Source of the DNA: Neostapfia colusana
Lineage: Eukaryota; Streptophyta; Magnoliopsida; Poales; Poaceae
Assembly (NCBI GenBank): GCA_030760725.1
Contig: JASWHV010000012.1
Coordinates: 39,835,652-39,899,651, forward strand
Reading direction: 5' to 3'
Length of the DNA: 64,000 nucleotides
A program made the translations under genes and the position numbers. This document shows positions 31,369-43,770 of this stretch, piece by piece; the first letter of the stretch is position 1, and every line of letters begins with the position of its first letter. The notes beneath the pieces were generated by a model that saw only the letters and a list, made by a program, of their open reading frames with translations, was not told the DNA's origin and made no database searches.

Positions 31369-34300
31369 TGTAACACCCCAAATTTTTAGTCAAGATTCAA
31401 ATTTTGGATTTAGAACCATAAACCATGTTCAGAGGGGGATTTAAAAATTTTTGGACGTGTTGCATGTTTTGCAAAAATTCAAATTCAAACTGGAATTCAA
31501 ATTAGACTCAAAACAGAAAAGAAATGGAAAAAGAAAAAGGAAAACCGGAAAAAAACTGGCCAGTGGGCCGAAACCTCAGCCGGCCCAGCTAACCCCCGCG
31601 CAGCCCGCCCCCGCGCGCGCCGCGCTGCCCCTCGCTGACATGTGGGACCCGCCTGTCATCCCTAACCCCGCGACCCCGGACTCTTCTCCGCGCGCGCGCG
31701 ATCGCAACCGATCGGGAAACCGCGCTCCGCAGCAGAATTCTGGACCCTGAGGACTCTAACTCGATCACAACAGAACCACCGCCCTTCCCCGGCTATAAAA
31801 ACAACCGATCCGATCAGTTTTTCGCACGCGATCGCCGATTTTCACTCCGGTGAGCACCGAGACTTCGCCGGTGAATTCTGGCCGATCTAAGCTCGGAAAC
31901 TCTGATCTAACTCGTTGGTCTTGATCCACCGCCTCCGGGGAACTTTGCAGGTGCAGAAAACTCGGAGAGTTACGGTGCAAACACAGCGCCGACGAGCTTC
32001 GCCGTGGTTTTGCCTCGGACCTCGCCGCCGATCACTTTCCAGGACCCCCGAGCTCGAGAAAATCCCCGAGGTGAGATCCCTGACCTCCCCTCTACCGATC
32101 TAGGCCATAAGATCATAGTTCTAGGCAGAATTCTCGAGGATCCGAAAGTTTCCGGCGAGATCGCCGCTTCCCGCCGCCGTGCGCCGCCGGCAGCGCCGCC
32201 CGCGCTCGATCAGAGCGACGTGGCCGCTTGTGCGCCGTTTATTTTAAATCGCACGGTAGACTTTAAAACCCCGCGTACCGGTTCGATGTTATAATCTCAG
32301 CCGTCGGTTTAAAATCAGACGGTCCACGTCAGCCCCGCGTTATAAAGACTGGAATTCTTACGTGCTACCCCCTGGGGTTCTCTGGAATTGAGAGCTAGCC
32401 CCGGAAACTTCAGATCTAGCCCCTGGAACTCCAGAAAATCATGTAAATTCATTTAAAAATCAGTTTTAGCCCCTGGACTTCATAGAAATTAGGAAAAACA
32501 CCTTTGACAAGTGTAGCTAGACCCCTGGAAATTATGAAAATAATATTATAGACCCTGTAATGAGGTGAATTCATTATTTTAGCTCTGTTTGGTATTTAAT
32601 TTAGAAAATTGAATATGTAACTAGTGTTTAAATATTAAAAAGGGGGACAAACCTAATTGTCAAAATTATTAAAAACTTTCTCAGTACTTAGAAAACTTTG
32701 GAGTGAGATAAAAATATATTTTTGGGCTGAAATAAATCTGTTTCATCTATTATTCACATTTAATAGTGTAGGGACACATTTTTAAGTAAAGAATAGTTAA
32801 AGAAAAATAGGGAAAATAATTATGAAATAGTATACATCAGAAGCCAAGGTCAAAATATGATCTTAAATTATTTAGGACCAGAACCTAATCTGTTTAGGTA
32901 GTGTGTATTACTAATTTAATAATAAAATGCACAATTATGCATAAGAATATAAATCTGGAAATATAGAAACTAGTAAATGATAAATGGAGTTTCTAAAATA
33001 TAAAGAATTCAGTTTAGGGTTGATAGAAATTATGAAGGCATATATGGAGAAGAAAAATACTTTTCATACATACTTGGTAGTTTAATATAGAATTTATTTA
33101 AAACTGAAACACACATATATATATGTATATATATATATATATATAGTATGTGAGTATAAATATGAACACCAAAGTAGGAATCCTACACATGTAAATGAAA
33201 GTGTATGCAAGCCCCAAATCAACACACATAGAGTATCCACAACACATAAAATGGTAAAGAAACTTTCATAAATGTGAATGTGTGGTTTGTATGAAGTAGA
33301 AGTGTGAACTATGTCTTATGATTGTTGTTTTTCTTTTGCTATGTGTGATGGTATGAAGTAGAACCTGCTCAAGAACAAGTTATTCAATTCCAAGACCAAG
33401 ACTACCCATTTCAAGAGCAGCAAGAAGGAGGCAAGTGTCCTTGACCACTTTGATCCTATGCTAGGGTGTGTAGATAGAATTATTTGCATTGTCAAATGAA
33501 ATATGAAACCCATGCTAGGAAGTTTTCCTAGAATTGCATTATCTTGTTTCCTTGTAGCTTGGGTTGGGATTTATTTTGCCATGTCATTTATTTACATGCT
33601 TATGCTTAGCCATGCTTAGAATGGGATATTTGGGAAATGAGATCATCAGTTTATATTACCATACTCTTGAATGAGACATTGTGAGTTATGTAGAGGTAGG
33701 GATCAAGGCAAGTTGGATGTTTTGGTTGTGTGCTGGGTGCACGAGACTTGGGTTTGTGTTTAGTACTTGCCTGGATCCTAAGGACCGGTTCATGGAGCAT
33801 GTAACCCGGCTTTACAGTGCCAACCACATGCTGAGATGGGGCAGCTTAGCCAATTAATTAGGTGTATCCCCGGCGTAGTATGGGTGTGTTGGATGGTGCG
33901 GGGAATAGGAGTCAGCTGGACTGCCATATGAACCGCAAGGCTCAAGAGGGGGCCACTGCAGCGGGGTTGGAGCCTCTTGTATGCTGTTAGGGGTGAAACC
34001 TCAGTGGGCCCACGCTCGTCGGGAATCCCTTTGTAAAGGCTTCGTAGTGATCTCTTGGCCACACACCTGGGAAGTGTGAATGTGGATCGTAGCCACTGGC
34101 ATAATGGAGGTTCTCTTAGTCCACCCGGCAACGGGGGATGAAATCACTACTTGTGGGTACAGTGGTACAAACTCTGTAGAGTTAAAAACTGTCTTGACAA
34201 CCGTGCTCACGGTTAAGAGCGGCCTGGACTTATTCATGATTAGAGAATTGATGGTTTTGGAAGTTAAGCGGGGAGCTTAACATTGGAAATGATGATTATG

Positions 34301-34827
34301 GTTATTGGTTTATGATGATGGGATGGGAGATTTGGATCATTTCACCTGTGTAGTAATGTAGGTGCTTAATAAGCTAAGGTGATAGGTATTAATTGCGTAG
34401 TGCTTTAACCATGAGTTCAACCTCTCCTTGTTCTAGCCATGCATGATATAATTTTCCCACACTTTCTGAGTACCATTGGTACTCAACCTTGCATATTTGT
34501 TGGTTTATATTGCTGCTCAGGTCAAGATAATGAGGTGGTGTATAATGACCAAGATTTTGGACCCGAGGAAGGTTTCTAGGTTCATGAAGACCCCCGGGCA
34601 ACACCTGTAATGGAGCCCTAAAGAATAATATTCCGCTGCTAGTTTATTTACTTGTGATGAACTTATTATTGTCCTTCGAGACATTTATTATGTAAGACTT
34701 ATTTATATTCGACACCTGGCTTGTAATAAATGATGCTTCACTATTTGTCATCACATGTATGAGAAAATGATCCTGGCATACATGTGATATTCACTTGGTT
34801 GTTTCTTCGGAAAAACCGGGTGTGACA
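31369..34827 (+). repeat. E2 3' LTR (3,459 bp)
   Basis: Almost identical to 22102-25556. Differences seen: one T/C near 22402/31669, two extra AT units in the microsatellite near 33140, and four more single changes in the last 700 bp. It ends TGTGACA, followed by CAAAA. Confidence 0.96.
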
Positions 34828-35380
34828 CAAAAACATCCTTAAGTACTTCAAAAGAACTAAGGATGCGTTCTTAGTGTTTGGAGGTAAAGAAGAGTTTGTT
34901 GTAAAAGGTTACACCGATGCTAGCTTCCAAACTGATAAGGATGATTCTAGATCGCAATCCGGTTTTGTATTCTGCCTCAATGGAGGGGCAGTGAGCTGGA
35001 ATAGTTCCAAGCAAGATACAGTAGCAGATTCAATGACGGAGGTGGAGTATATTGCAGTTTCTGAAGCTGCAAAGGAAGCTATTTGGATCAGAAAATTTGT
35101 TTCTGAGTTGGGTGTTGTTCCTAGTGCGTCCGGTCCTGTGGATCTCTATTGTGGCAATAGTGGAGTCATCGCACAGGGAAAGGAGTCTAGATCACATAAA
35201 ATATCCAAACACATACAACGATGCTATCACCTCATTCTAGAGATCATCGGGCGAGGTGATGTGAAGATATGCATGGTGCACAAGGATTTGAATGTTGCAG
35301 ATCCGTTGATGAAGCCTCTTCCACAATCAAAGCATGAGACGCACATGAGATCTATGGGTATTAGATACTTACATCAGTGA
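34828..35380 (+). pseudogene. Angela-like copia pol, 3' part (RNase H)
   Basis: Continues the frame broken at 22101 (NILKYFKRTKDAFLVFGG) through RNase H (YTDASFQTDKDDSRSQSG; later NSGVIAQGKESRSHKISKHI) to the stop at 35378-35380. This segment is open over its full length, unlike the part before E2. It is separated from its upstream half by 12.7 kb and cannot yield a functional enzyme. Confidence 0.9.
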
Positions 35381-36315
35381 TCATAGTGTGTAGTGGGAGA
35401 CTTGTGTCATAACTATGTTTATGTACTATTAAATAAATTGTTATATCATTATTTAATTTGATCATCAGGTATGTGACTTGTTTGTGAAACTCTTTGTTAA
35501 TAAAAAGTTATTCTGTGTGATCCCTAGTCTATATCATTATATGAGATAATGATGTCATATAGACTAGCACATGTATTAATTGATGATCACGTTTCACGGG
35601 TCATAGATATGGAGATATAAAATTAATAATGTGAACACATGTTAGTGAACATGGTGTTGGATTGACCCACTCCGAGACACTGCTGGGATTGTTATTTTCA
35701 TATGTGCCATTAGTTAGTCTTGAGTGATGCACCTGCTACATCCTTACACCTATGATTGCCATTGTTTCTCACTGTGTGTTGTTGTGTACTTTGAGACTAC
35801 CAAACGCTACTCTGTAACTGGGTAGTCATAAAAGTAGTCTTCGGGTACATAATGAAACATAGAATGGGATGTGCATGGATCAAGATGGGATTTGCCCCTC
35901 CTTAGTAACAGGGGAGATATCTCTGGGCCCTTCGAGATAGATGGATTTGAAAGTGCATGACCATGCTAAGGTGATTAAAGGTTAGTTACAATGACTAAAA
36001 GTTAGTCATTGAATGAATCCACTATTTAATCGCATGAATGATCGAGCTATCACAAGGATGGCACGCATCTCACCTTGGGCTTCACTGGTATCGTGAGGAA
36101 AAGGGATTAGAATTTTAATGTGTCTAGGTTCGGCCGATATGATCTTTATGTACATTCGAGAGTCAGTATGTCCTGCTAGGTACCTCAGCTGAATTGTGGT
36201 TAGAAACGATTTCCATTCACAACCGACTGCACATGAACCTAACGGGTCACACACTTAAGGAGTTGGAATATAGTAAAGCTTGGCTAGATTATTGTCTCTA
36301 GTGCAAGTGGGGGAT
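35381..36315 (+). other. Angela-like 3' untranslated region and polypurine tract
   Basis: About 930 bp of non-coding sequence between the pol stop and the 3' LTR, ending in the polypurine tract AAGTGGGGGAT (36305-36315). No gene seen. Confidence 0.75.
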
Positions 36316-36469
36316 TGTTGGTGATATGCCCAAGAGGCAATCATAACAATTTGAGTTAAGGCATGTTAGATATTTGATCCATAAGCAATTAGGTTACTAA
36401 TGGGCATGCAACCTAAAAGCCCATTAGTACGTCTATAAATATGAGGGGTAGGGTTAGGGGCTGAGTACC
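36316..36469 (+). repeat. Angela-like 3' LTR, left part
   Basis: Starts TGTTGGTGATATGCCC, very like the BARE/Angela LTR start, right after the polypurine tract. It has a TATA box TCTATAAATATG (36432-36443). It is interrupted 26 bp after the TATA box by a solo LTR and resumes at 40583. Confidence 0.85.
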
Positions 36470-37021
36470 TGTAACACCATAAAATTCAAAACCTAGGGAG
36501 TTGGATAAAAACCCAAACAAAAATCAAAAACAAAAAAAATACATCAAACCAGGATCCCTGGGCCGAAACCCACCCACACAAACCAGCCAGCCCAGCCCAA
36601 ACCGCAGCCCTTGGATTCCCTCTCCTCTCTATGACCAGTGGGGCCTGCATGTCATGCTCTACCTTCCCTTCTTCTTCCTCCTTTTTCTCCACCGGCTGCT
36701 CTCTTTCCCCAATCCAAAGCGCGCAACCCAGAAAACCCTAGCCGCGCCACCTTGCCCCCGTCACCCTCTCCCTCTCCGGTCTAGCGCCCCTGCTCCACCA
36801 CCTTCCCCGATCCGCACCACGCTGCTCCTCCCCACCCGAGCTCCTCCGGCCCGCATCCGCTCAAGCCCCACCGGCGCCGCTCCAGCGCCTCCAATGGCCG
36901 AGCCCCCCTCTCGACGCCATCCGCGCTCGCCCGAGCCCCCGGCCGGCGCGCACCCCCTCGGCGCTGCCGCCCGCTACCGCCCCCCCCTCCCGATCCTCCC
37001 CCCAAACGTCACCTTCTCCCC

Positions 37022-37449
37022 GGACTCCGTGCCCAGCGCTGCCGCGCCCCACGCCGCCACCCACCTTCTTCTCCTCCCTCGCCCCCGACCAGCGCGCCTC
37101 CCTCAACTGCCGCCTCGCGCGCCTCCACCTCCCCCCCACGGCCCTGCTCCTCCCCGCCAAGCCCGGCTCGAGCCCACCCCCGGTGCCCTCCCCGCTTCCT
37201 CCCTCTCGGCCACCACCATCCGCGCATCGCCTCGCCCCATGGGCCTCGCCACCGCCGAGCTCGCCCCCACCCCTCGAAGCAGCACTGCGCATCTGCGGCC
37301 CCGGCCGGAGAGCCCTGACGCCCTTCGCGATGCTGCCGACCGTCAACCCCGCGCCCAACAGCGGCGCCACGAAGGAGGAACAGGCCCCCGTCGCCTACGC
37401 CTCCATGTCTTATGTCACCGCCACCTCCACCCGCGCGAGCTCCACCCCT
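37022..37449 (+). pseudogene. Possible captured exon ending at a GTAAGT donor
   Basis: An open GC-rich frame (codons from 37063 read TFFSSLAPDQRASLNCRLA) ends at CCT|GTAAGT (donor 37450-37455), as in a real first exon. Upstream AAAACCCTAG at 36732-36741 resembles 5' leaders of nuclear genes for organelle proteins. I do not recognise the protein. Alternative: ordinary GC-rich LTR sequence with chance ORFs, as three frames are open here. Confidence 0.3.
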
Positions 37450-37578
37450 GTAAGTTTATCCTCCCATACCACTCCCCATTGCTCTGGCCTTCTTGGAGTG
37501 TTGCAGAGGCTGGCTATTGTTAGGACTTAAAATTTTGCTGAGCATATGGTATTTGTGGCCATCAAGAAGGTGTTGCAG

Positions 37579-37880
37579 GGATGAGGCGATGCGGCTGTTC
37601 GAGTTGATGAAGTTGCTTACGGCGCCTACCAGCCACACCTTCGTGCTAGTGCTCAATGCTTATGCCAACTTGAAGGCCATTGAGGAGACATTCCTTTACT
37701 TTGATTCCATGTTCAGGGACCATGGCATTGTGCCTGGCATGGAGCACTATGTTGGAATCATTAAGGACCTGTGGAAGTCGGGACATCGCAATGAGGCTCT
37801 GGAATACATTGAGAAGCTGCCCTTCGAGCCAACACCATTATGTGGGAGTCACTCCTAAACCTGGCATGAATGGACGGTGA
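37579..37880 (+). pseudogene. Captured pentatricopeptide-repeat (PPR) gene fragment
   Basis: After an acceptor-like TGTTGCAG, the frame at 37580-37846 reads as PPR helices (SHTFVLVLNAYANLKAIEE; later KSGHRNEALEYIEKLPFEPT). It resembles the C-terminal repeats of short plant PPR proteins of the DYW-type group that edit organelle RNA, from memory of that group. A one-base shift near 37846 moves the continuation (WESLLNLA) to another frame, where Arg has become TGA. It is a dead fragment, co-oriented with the LTR, and not part of any gypsy gene. Most likely it was picked up by an ancestor element through template switching and spread with the LTR. Confidence 0.75.
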
Positions 37881-40577
37881 GCATCTCCGCCTATCAATGA
37901 ATATCCTTTCCTCTTTTGCGGGTCATTCACGTGCTAACAACGTCTACACTCGCCGATCCCTAGGACGCGTCAAGGACACGACGAACGTGAAGAAACGATA
38001 CCCCAACGACATCCCCGACGAGAGTCTAGGGACATCGCCGCCACCTCTCGCCGCGAGGCCTCACCGACGTCTTCCCGACCCTGCAAACACCCTAGGTGAG
38101 TGCCCGACACGATCCTCCTTTGATCCCGCTAGTTAGCATCGAGTAGGGTGGGCTAGCAGATGAAAACCCGTGAACGCCGGCGAGTTTTGGTCGTCTCTAT
38201 GGCGCGCCGTTGCGCACGGTCACCGCTGTCCGATCTCAAGTGAACGGTCGCGATTAGTCTCGCGTACCGGTTCAGTGTTTTAAATCACCGCCGCTGGGAT
38301 CAGACCCGACGGCTCACGTCAAATCCACCTTTTCCCGTGGCAATTTTGCACAGAACCCCCTAGATCTTTGTATCCTAACGACTGGGCCCCTCCAACTTCC
38401 TGTTATTGTGCAAAACACTCCTGGAATACCCTGTTTTAGCATTTAACCCCCTTAATTGTCCTGAAGACTTACTAAAACACCACACCCCTGAATGTGCTGC
38501 CATTTCATTCAGACCCCACCTGTTTAGGTATTTTTACCCCTGGACCCAGTTGGAGTTCACAAAACCCTTCTAAAATATTCTGGAATTACAATTAGGTCCC
38601 TGAATGATTGCTGAAATGGCCCTATTGCCCCTGCAAAAATCTGTAGTTAACATTGTAGCCCTGTACCATTCTGTAAATTCATAAAATCCCCTAAACCTTG
38701 CTGCAACATAAAACACCTTGTAGGGCTCTGGAATTATATTTTAAACCCATGTAAAAACTGCTGTAATTCTGAAATAGACCCCTGAGTAGCACTATAAATT
38801 ACCAAAATGCCCTGTTTGAGCTGTACATGTACTTTAACCCCTTGACAATGCTAGACATACAGTTTTGCCTATGTTTACTTGCTGAAAATGACAAATACCC
38901 ACTTGTGCAGTTGCTGAAATTACAGAAATACCCAAGTTTGGCATTAGGTTCACAATACAACCCTGTGTAATTGCTGAAATCATCCCTACAACCCTAGTCA
39001 AATTGCTGACTTAGCATGATCACCCCTAAAACCTAATAAAAACTTTACTTAGGTTCCAATAATAGTTGTTTGCACAAAATCCCTCACAGGAATATACACT
39101 TGGTGATATGAAAGATAGGATTTTTTATGCCTTGACAATTACTATGTTAGAGTGTTGGAATAGCCTTTTCTTATGGGTTTCCTTGTTATTTTCATTTCAC
39201 CATGATGGCATGGATCAAATCAGCCCCGACCCGACGTTTGACCTACAAGCCCAAGACTTCGAAGATCAAGAGTTCGACCACTAGACTGAGCAACAATATA
39301 AGAAAAAGGCAAGTGCTCTTGACCATATTTCTCCATTTTTAGGATTTTAGCTAGAAATGCATGCTTTTAGGTCTTAATTTGAATCCCTTGTGTTGGTTGT
39401 TTACTAGAATTTCCAAAACTTGCCTTGTAGCCGGGATGGGTAGACTAGGATTTATATTTATGTCATTATTTACATGCTTAGCCCTGCTTAGATGTCGGGA
39501 TGGGAGTTATTACATTTAAATTCAATATATCATGATATTTGTGATGATGTGGTGATGTATGTGGTGTATGAGGTGGGTAGTATAGGGATCTAGCAGGCTG
39601 GTGGGTTACGGTGGGTGCCGAGTGCACGAGACTCGGGTTCGTGTGTAGTTAGCCTGCGTAGATCCTAAAGACCGGTTCGTGAAACCTGTCAACTGGCTTA
39701 TACAGTGCCACCACAAGAACTGTTATGGGGCAGTGTGGCCAATTAAGTTGTTCCTATCTTTCCTTGTGTACACCATAGAGATGTGTGAGTCGCACAAGAG
39801 GGGGCTTCTGCAGCAGAGGTTTCAGAGTGCCGCAGCGGTGAAACCTTAGCGGGTGTGCACGGGTTGGGTAGTGCAATCTAAAGGCCTTGTCGTGTACTCC
39901 TGGCCACACACCATAGGGAGTGTGAGATGGCGGAAAGGAGTTTCTTGAGTCGCCGACGGGCGATGAAAACACGACTTGTGGGTAAAGGGTACAAACTCTG
40001 CAGAGTCAAAACTGTCTAGACAGCCGTGCTCACGGTCAAGAGCGGGCTGGTAACCCTCTCATGATTAGCGTGGGTCGGTTTGGTATGGTTTGGGAATGGT
40101 GGCTTGGATTGAGATTACAGTGATAGTGGAGATCACTTCGAGATATGTTTGGGTTGGGCGGGAATTTCACTAAATAAATAGGACGCCTAATAAGACTAAG
40201 GATAGGTTTCTTAGTGCTTAACCCGTGTGTAGCCTTCCTTGTTAAATGCCTGCATGTCATCTACTTCCCACACTTGCTGAGTACTCTATGTAAACAGGCG
40301 TTTGTCTTTTTCCTTTATTATAAATGTTGCTCAGACTAAAGAAGATCAAATGAAGATGATGCGAAGAAGGTCACGTTGCTGCCAGTCGATTCGCCTGTGG
40401 ACGGCCCTAGAAGCTTTTCCTCTTCCGCTGCTACTCGAGACTCAATTAAGGTATAAATGCGTTTATTTTTTATATATAACTGTTTATCACTATATGTCCT
40501 ACGTGTATGAACTAAACCGATCCTGGCATACACGTAGAATGCGGCCAGTTTTGCTCTTTGTAAAACCGGGCGTGATA

Positions 40578-40935
40578 GTACCCCACCACATGACAGCCCT
40601 AGCGGCTACCCCTCGCAGGCCTCACATAGAGACCTTTGCCGCGCACGCGATGCTAGCACACCGGCGCACGGTGTTCCTCCCTGTACGTGTGGACTCCGTG
40701 GAGGCGCTGCTGCTACTGTTGCGCTGATCGGCTACGACGAATGTGATCGTCTACCTGCTGCTGTGACGAGGACGTGGAAGAGACGAACGTGGCAGTCTAC
40801 TTCCTCTACACCGACACATGTCTATGTTCTGCTGCGCTGCGCGTCTAGTGGTAAAGATATATGACCTCTGTACTCGCATGGTTTCTGGGTGATGCGGTAG
40901 AATTGCTAGAGTAGCGGGACCGCCGATTGCCCACA
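40578..40935 (+). repeat. Angela-like 3' LTR, right part
   Basis: Begins with the second GTACC copy and continues the LTR to about 40935 (CCCACA). The joined LTR would be about 507 bp. The following ATGTC would be the target duplication if the end is right. Border set by motif and by the start of CACTA coding similarity; approximate. Confidence 0.55.
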
Positions 40936-42050
40936 ATGTCAATGCTTCTATGATGTGGTACAATGTGGATGAAGATCCTCCTTGTAGTGACTTATCCATT
41001 TTTGCGATGAGGGAGACCCGTATTGGTAGTAGCAAGAGCTACAATTTTATCGCAGAAGAAAGGAAGGCTGTTTTATTGTACATGTATGCTAATATAGATG
41101 GGATGGACAAAAATTTTGAGTAAGTATTTATTCTACATCTATGCTACATAGCATTCTTTATTATACCTCAATACTAATATTTTTGTTTTTTGGACAATGG
41201 GTTCCATACGCAAAATTGGACACTTAGACTTCAACGTACGAGAAGCAGGTAGAAACTAAGTGACGAGATGGAATAAATGGAAGGCCTAATTTTCTATCTT
41301 GGTTTCGAGCTCAAGTAAGATTTTCATGTCATTTCTCTATCTTGAATATAGTAGTATGTTAAAAATATTCTTATAAGTTGATATTTTGGATAGTGCATAA
41401 AATATACTGATGTCTATCAAGACTTGCGACAACTACTTTATGGAATATTTAAAGTTAGAATCTATGGTTGGTACGACGTCAATGGGTTCTGATTCCGTTC
41501 GACTCAATTTGAAGCTCTTCATCCTCTTGCGACAATGACTAATACCGGAGTTGTGACAAGAGCAATCGATGTTGAAGGATAGGAAACTAATTATTATGGG
41601 ATCAATAACAAAATGCTTGAATTCAATTTGCTGGTAATAAGGAACTTAAAGTAGTTTCTTTGATTGTGATTGGTTTGATAACCATCATGGAACCCGCCAA
41701 AATCAATTTGGCATGGTTGAAGTGAAACACAACGAAAGACCACAAGGGTACAACACTTTTGTCCTTGCAGACCAAGTTGAGCAAATGTATTATCTACCTT
41801 ATCCATGCGAGAAGCTAAGTGCTTGATGGGTTGTGCACAAGGTCAGTCCTCTTGAACGGTTATATACCCTAGGAGATATTGGGTACATGTTACTCTAACG
41901 TTGGTTGGTGAGATTGATGATGTTTACCAAGAAGAAGACATGTAGTCTCATGTATCGTTGGGCCTGGTGAAGAACTCGATAACTTAGTTGGACACGTCGA
42001 TGATGTACAGACTCATGAGAAGTGCAAACGGAAACCAGTCACTAAAGTGG
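40936..42050 (+). pseudogene. CACTA (En/Spm) transposase remnant, tnp2 C-terminal region
   Basis: Translations in shifting frames match the C-terminal part of the plant CACTA transposase protein. AEERKAVLLYMYANIDGMDK and NGRPNFLSWF fit the DUF4218 region. Around 41580-41900 is a DUF4216-like region (FAGNKELKVV, NQFGMVEVKHNER, VEQMYYLPYPCEKLSA, WVVHKVSP). Stops and frameshifts are frequent and intron-like AT-rich gaps separate the coding patches. The catalytic N-terminal part is absent from the window because the Angela-like element inserted upstream. Non-functional. Confidence 0.75.
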
Positions 42051-42179
42051 TTTAAGGAGTAGAGTAAATGAGCAAGATTCTGATGAATTTTAGAAATGAA
42101 TACAAGTAATGTTTTGTTCATTTATTGTTTCATGTTGTATATTTTATAATAATTGTACTTATCAATTAATCGTTGAAAT

Positions 42180-43650
42180 AGGATGTCGTCGGACAAGGGT
42201 AAGGGTGAGGACCGAGAAGAGGTTTCTCAGCAGTGCGAGTAGGATTGCTCGCATATGGGACGTGGCGGACACCCTTTTTTAGGGTAGTAGCTCAGGAGAG
42301 CAGACGATCTTAGTTGTGGAGACACGTGCCCTCAGAGCTGGCAGGCAGACTAGTTGCCTTTCAGTGGACCAATGTAATTTGACTTACTTATCGTATTCTA
42401 TTACATTTGTAATTAATCTATTTATAAATCTTGAAACTATTATAATATTGCAGGATGACCCAGAGTCAGAGGCCGAGGCTGAGGCATCTCCTGAGCCACA
42501 GTCGACTGACCACCCTTACGGGTCGTAGGAAGACACGGAGGCGCAGAGAAGGCGATGATCTAGGAGGAACCATTATGCGGCTCCTACTCTAGTTCCTAGA
42601 GACGAAGCAACACTGTTGGCTATTCTCTCTATTTGCAATAGGTAAGAAGCCCTTATGTTGTAGCTTTAGAAAATTACGTAGTGCTAAAACTCTTTCATGC
42701 ACAACTGTTCTTGCAACGGATGGGAGGACACTACCTTCAAGGGTAGAGGACGTCGGAGACAGGTCGACGCTGTCCTAGGGAACCTCGTGCCTTTGCACTA
42801 CTCTGGTGAGGTCCCTAGCAGCGGTGACGAGTGTATCCCTGCCAAGTCATGGAACGATTATGCTCATGCTACTGACCTGACGTATGGGACTGCTCATGGT
42901 GCAGTGTGGGGCGACTTGTGGGTAAGTATGTTTAATATATTATTTGAATTTTTGTTCTTCAATAACTAGAATGTTTAATAATACTTATATTTCCATCTTC
43001 TTTTAGAGACGATTCCGTTTGGCGGATCCAGTGGATGCCGAGCATGCGAAAGCCGTCTTCAACAAGAACATGAGGAAGTTTGTTACGCAAGCGATCTCTT
43101 ATGCCCGGATTCAAGCAACAAACGACTACTTGAAGAGGCATGAAGGGCAGGATCTAGCGGCGTTCAAAGACTTCTCCGACACATACTTGATGGAGGAGTA
43201 GTACGCGAAGGTAAACTACTAGTGTTTTAAATATGGCTTTCTTATTTTGTAATGTCAATATTATTGCAATCAATTACTATATGGGGCAGGTGGGGATTTC
43301 TTGGTTGGAGGATCGTCTGGAGGCTTACCGGGCCCTCTATCAGTTGTGGTCCAGCGCAGACTTCATCGCCAAGTCCAAGAGGGCCTGACAGAGCAGAGGG
43401 TCTACCGGAGGCCATACGTATGGTCCTGATGGATATCTACATCTTGCTAAATGAATGATAAGAAAAATACCTACAAAACTATATTTATATTATATTTAAG
43501 CTACTAACTCATACTTACAAGAAAATGAGCTTAGTGAACGACGAAGCGATGTTCAGGTGTGGAAGACAGGTTACGGGGCAAGTGACCTGTCACATCCCGG
43601 CCAGCTGTGCACTCCGGTGACAACAACTCGACTGGTGAATCTTCAAGTTA
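42180..43650 (+). pseudogene. CACTA second gene (tnpA-like) remnant
   Basis: Exon-like patches: an acidic stretch (DDPESEAEAEASPEPQ, near 42455), RRNHYAAPTLVPRDEATLL (near 42555), WNDYAHATDLTYG (42850) and an AEHAKAVFNKNMRKFV segment (43040), then YRALYQLWSSADFIAKSK and HPGQLCTP up to about 43620. Order and spacing fit the second ORF found downstream of the transposase in grass CACTA elements. Several stops. The element end was not identified because the SIRE-like element begins at 43693. Confidence 0.65.
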
Positions 43651-43770
43651 CTTTAAGTTATCTATAACTAATATTGCTATTAACACGTTTTTTGTGAGAT
43701 CTGTGTGTGCTGAATACATTGGCTATGACGATAAAAGTTTTGATTTCTGCCAAAACACTCTTTTGTCAAG

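Larger units (their letters stand above)
22102..34827 (+). mobile_element. E2: young, nearly intact Ty3/gypsy chromovirus with orf0
   Basis: A 12,726-bp element with LTRs of 3,455 and 3,459 bp, initiator-Met primer site, orf0, gag-pol and polypurine tract. By eye the LTRs differ by about five substitutions and one 4-bp change in an AT dinucleotide run, about 0.15%. At 1.3e-8 per site per year that is some tens of thousands of years. The domain set with C-terminal chromodomain puts it with the Tekay/Del type. As I recall, an extra ORF before gag (called orf0) was described in the rice elements RIRE3 and RIRE8, so this may belong to that group. The only defect seen is a stop 14 codons before the expected end of pol. 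Confidence 0.96.
36470..40577 (+). mobile_element. Gypsy solo LTR C (4,108 bp) carrying gene-derived sequence
   Basis: Starts TGTAACACC and ends CGGGCGTGATA, flanked by GTACC on both sides (36465-36469, 40578-40582). The last dinucleotide is TA rather than CA, a C-to-T change. The family matches the E2 LTR at the ends and at 39600-40060 (GTGCACGAGACT, CCGTGCTCACGGT), but it is diverged and longer. The extra length is a GC-rich block (36650-37450) and a pentatricopeptide-repeat gene fragment. A solo LTR arises by unequal recombination between the two LTRs of one element. Confidence 0.92.

Noticed and set aside
36501..37523. 340-codon Pro/Arg/Ala-rich ORF
   Set aside because: Starts at the LTR border in low-complexity sequence and runs through GC-rich sequence where several frames are open. 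A different frame (from about 37022) fits the splice-donor reading better.
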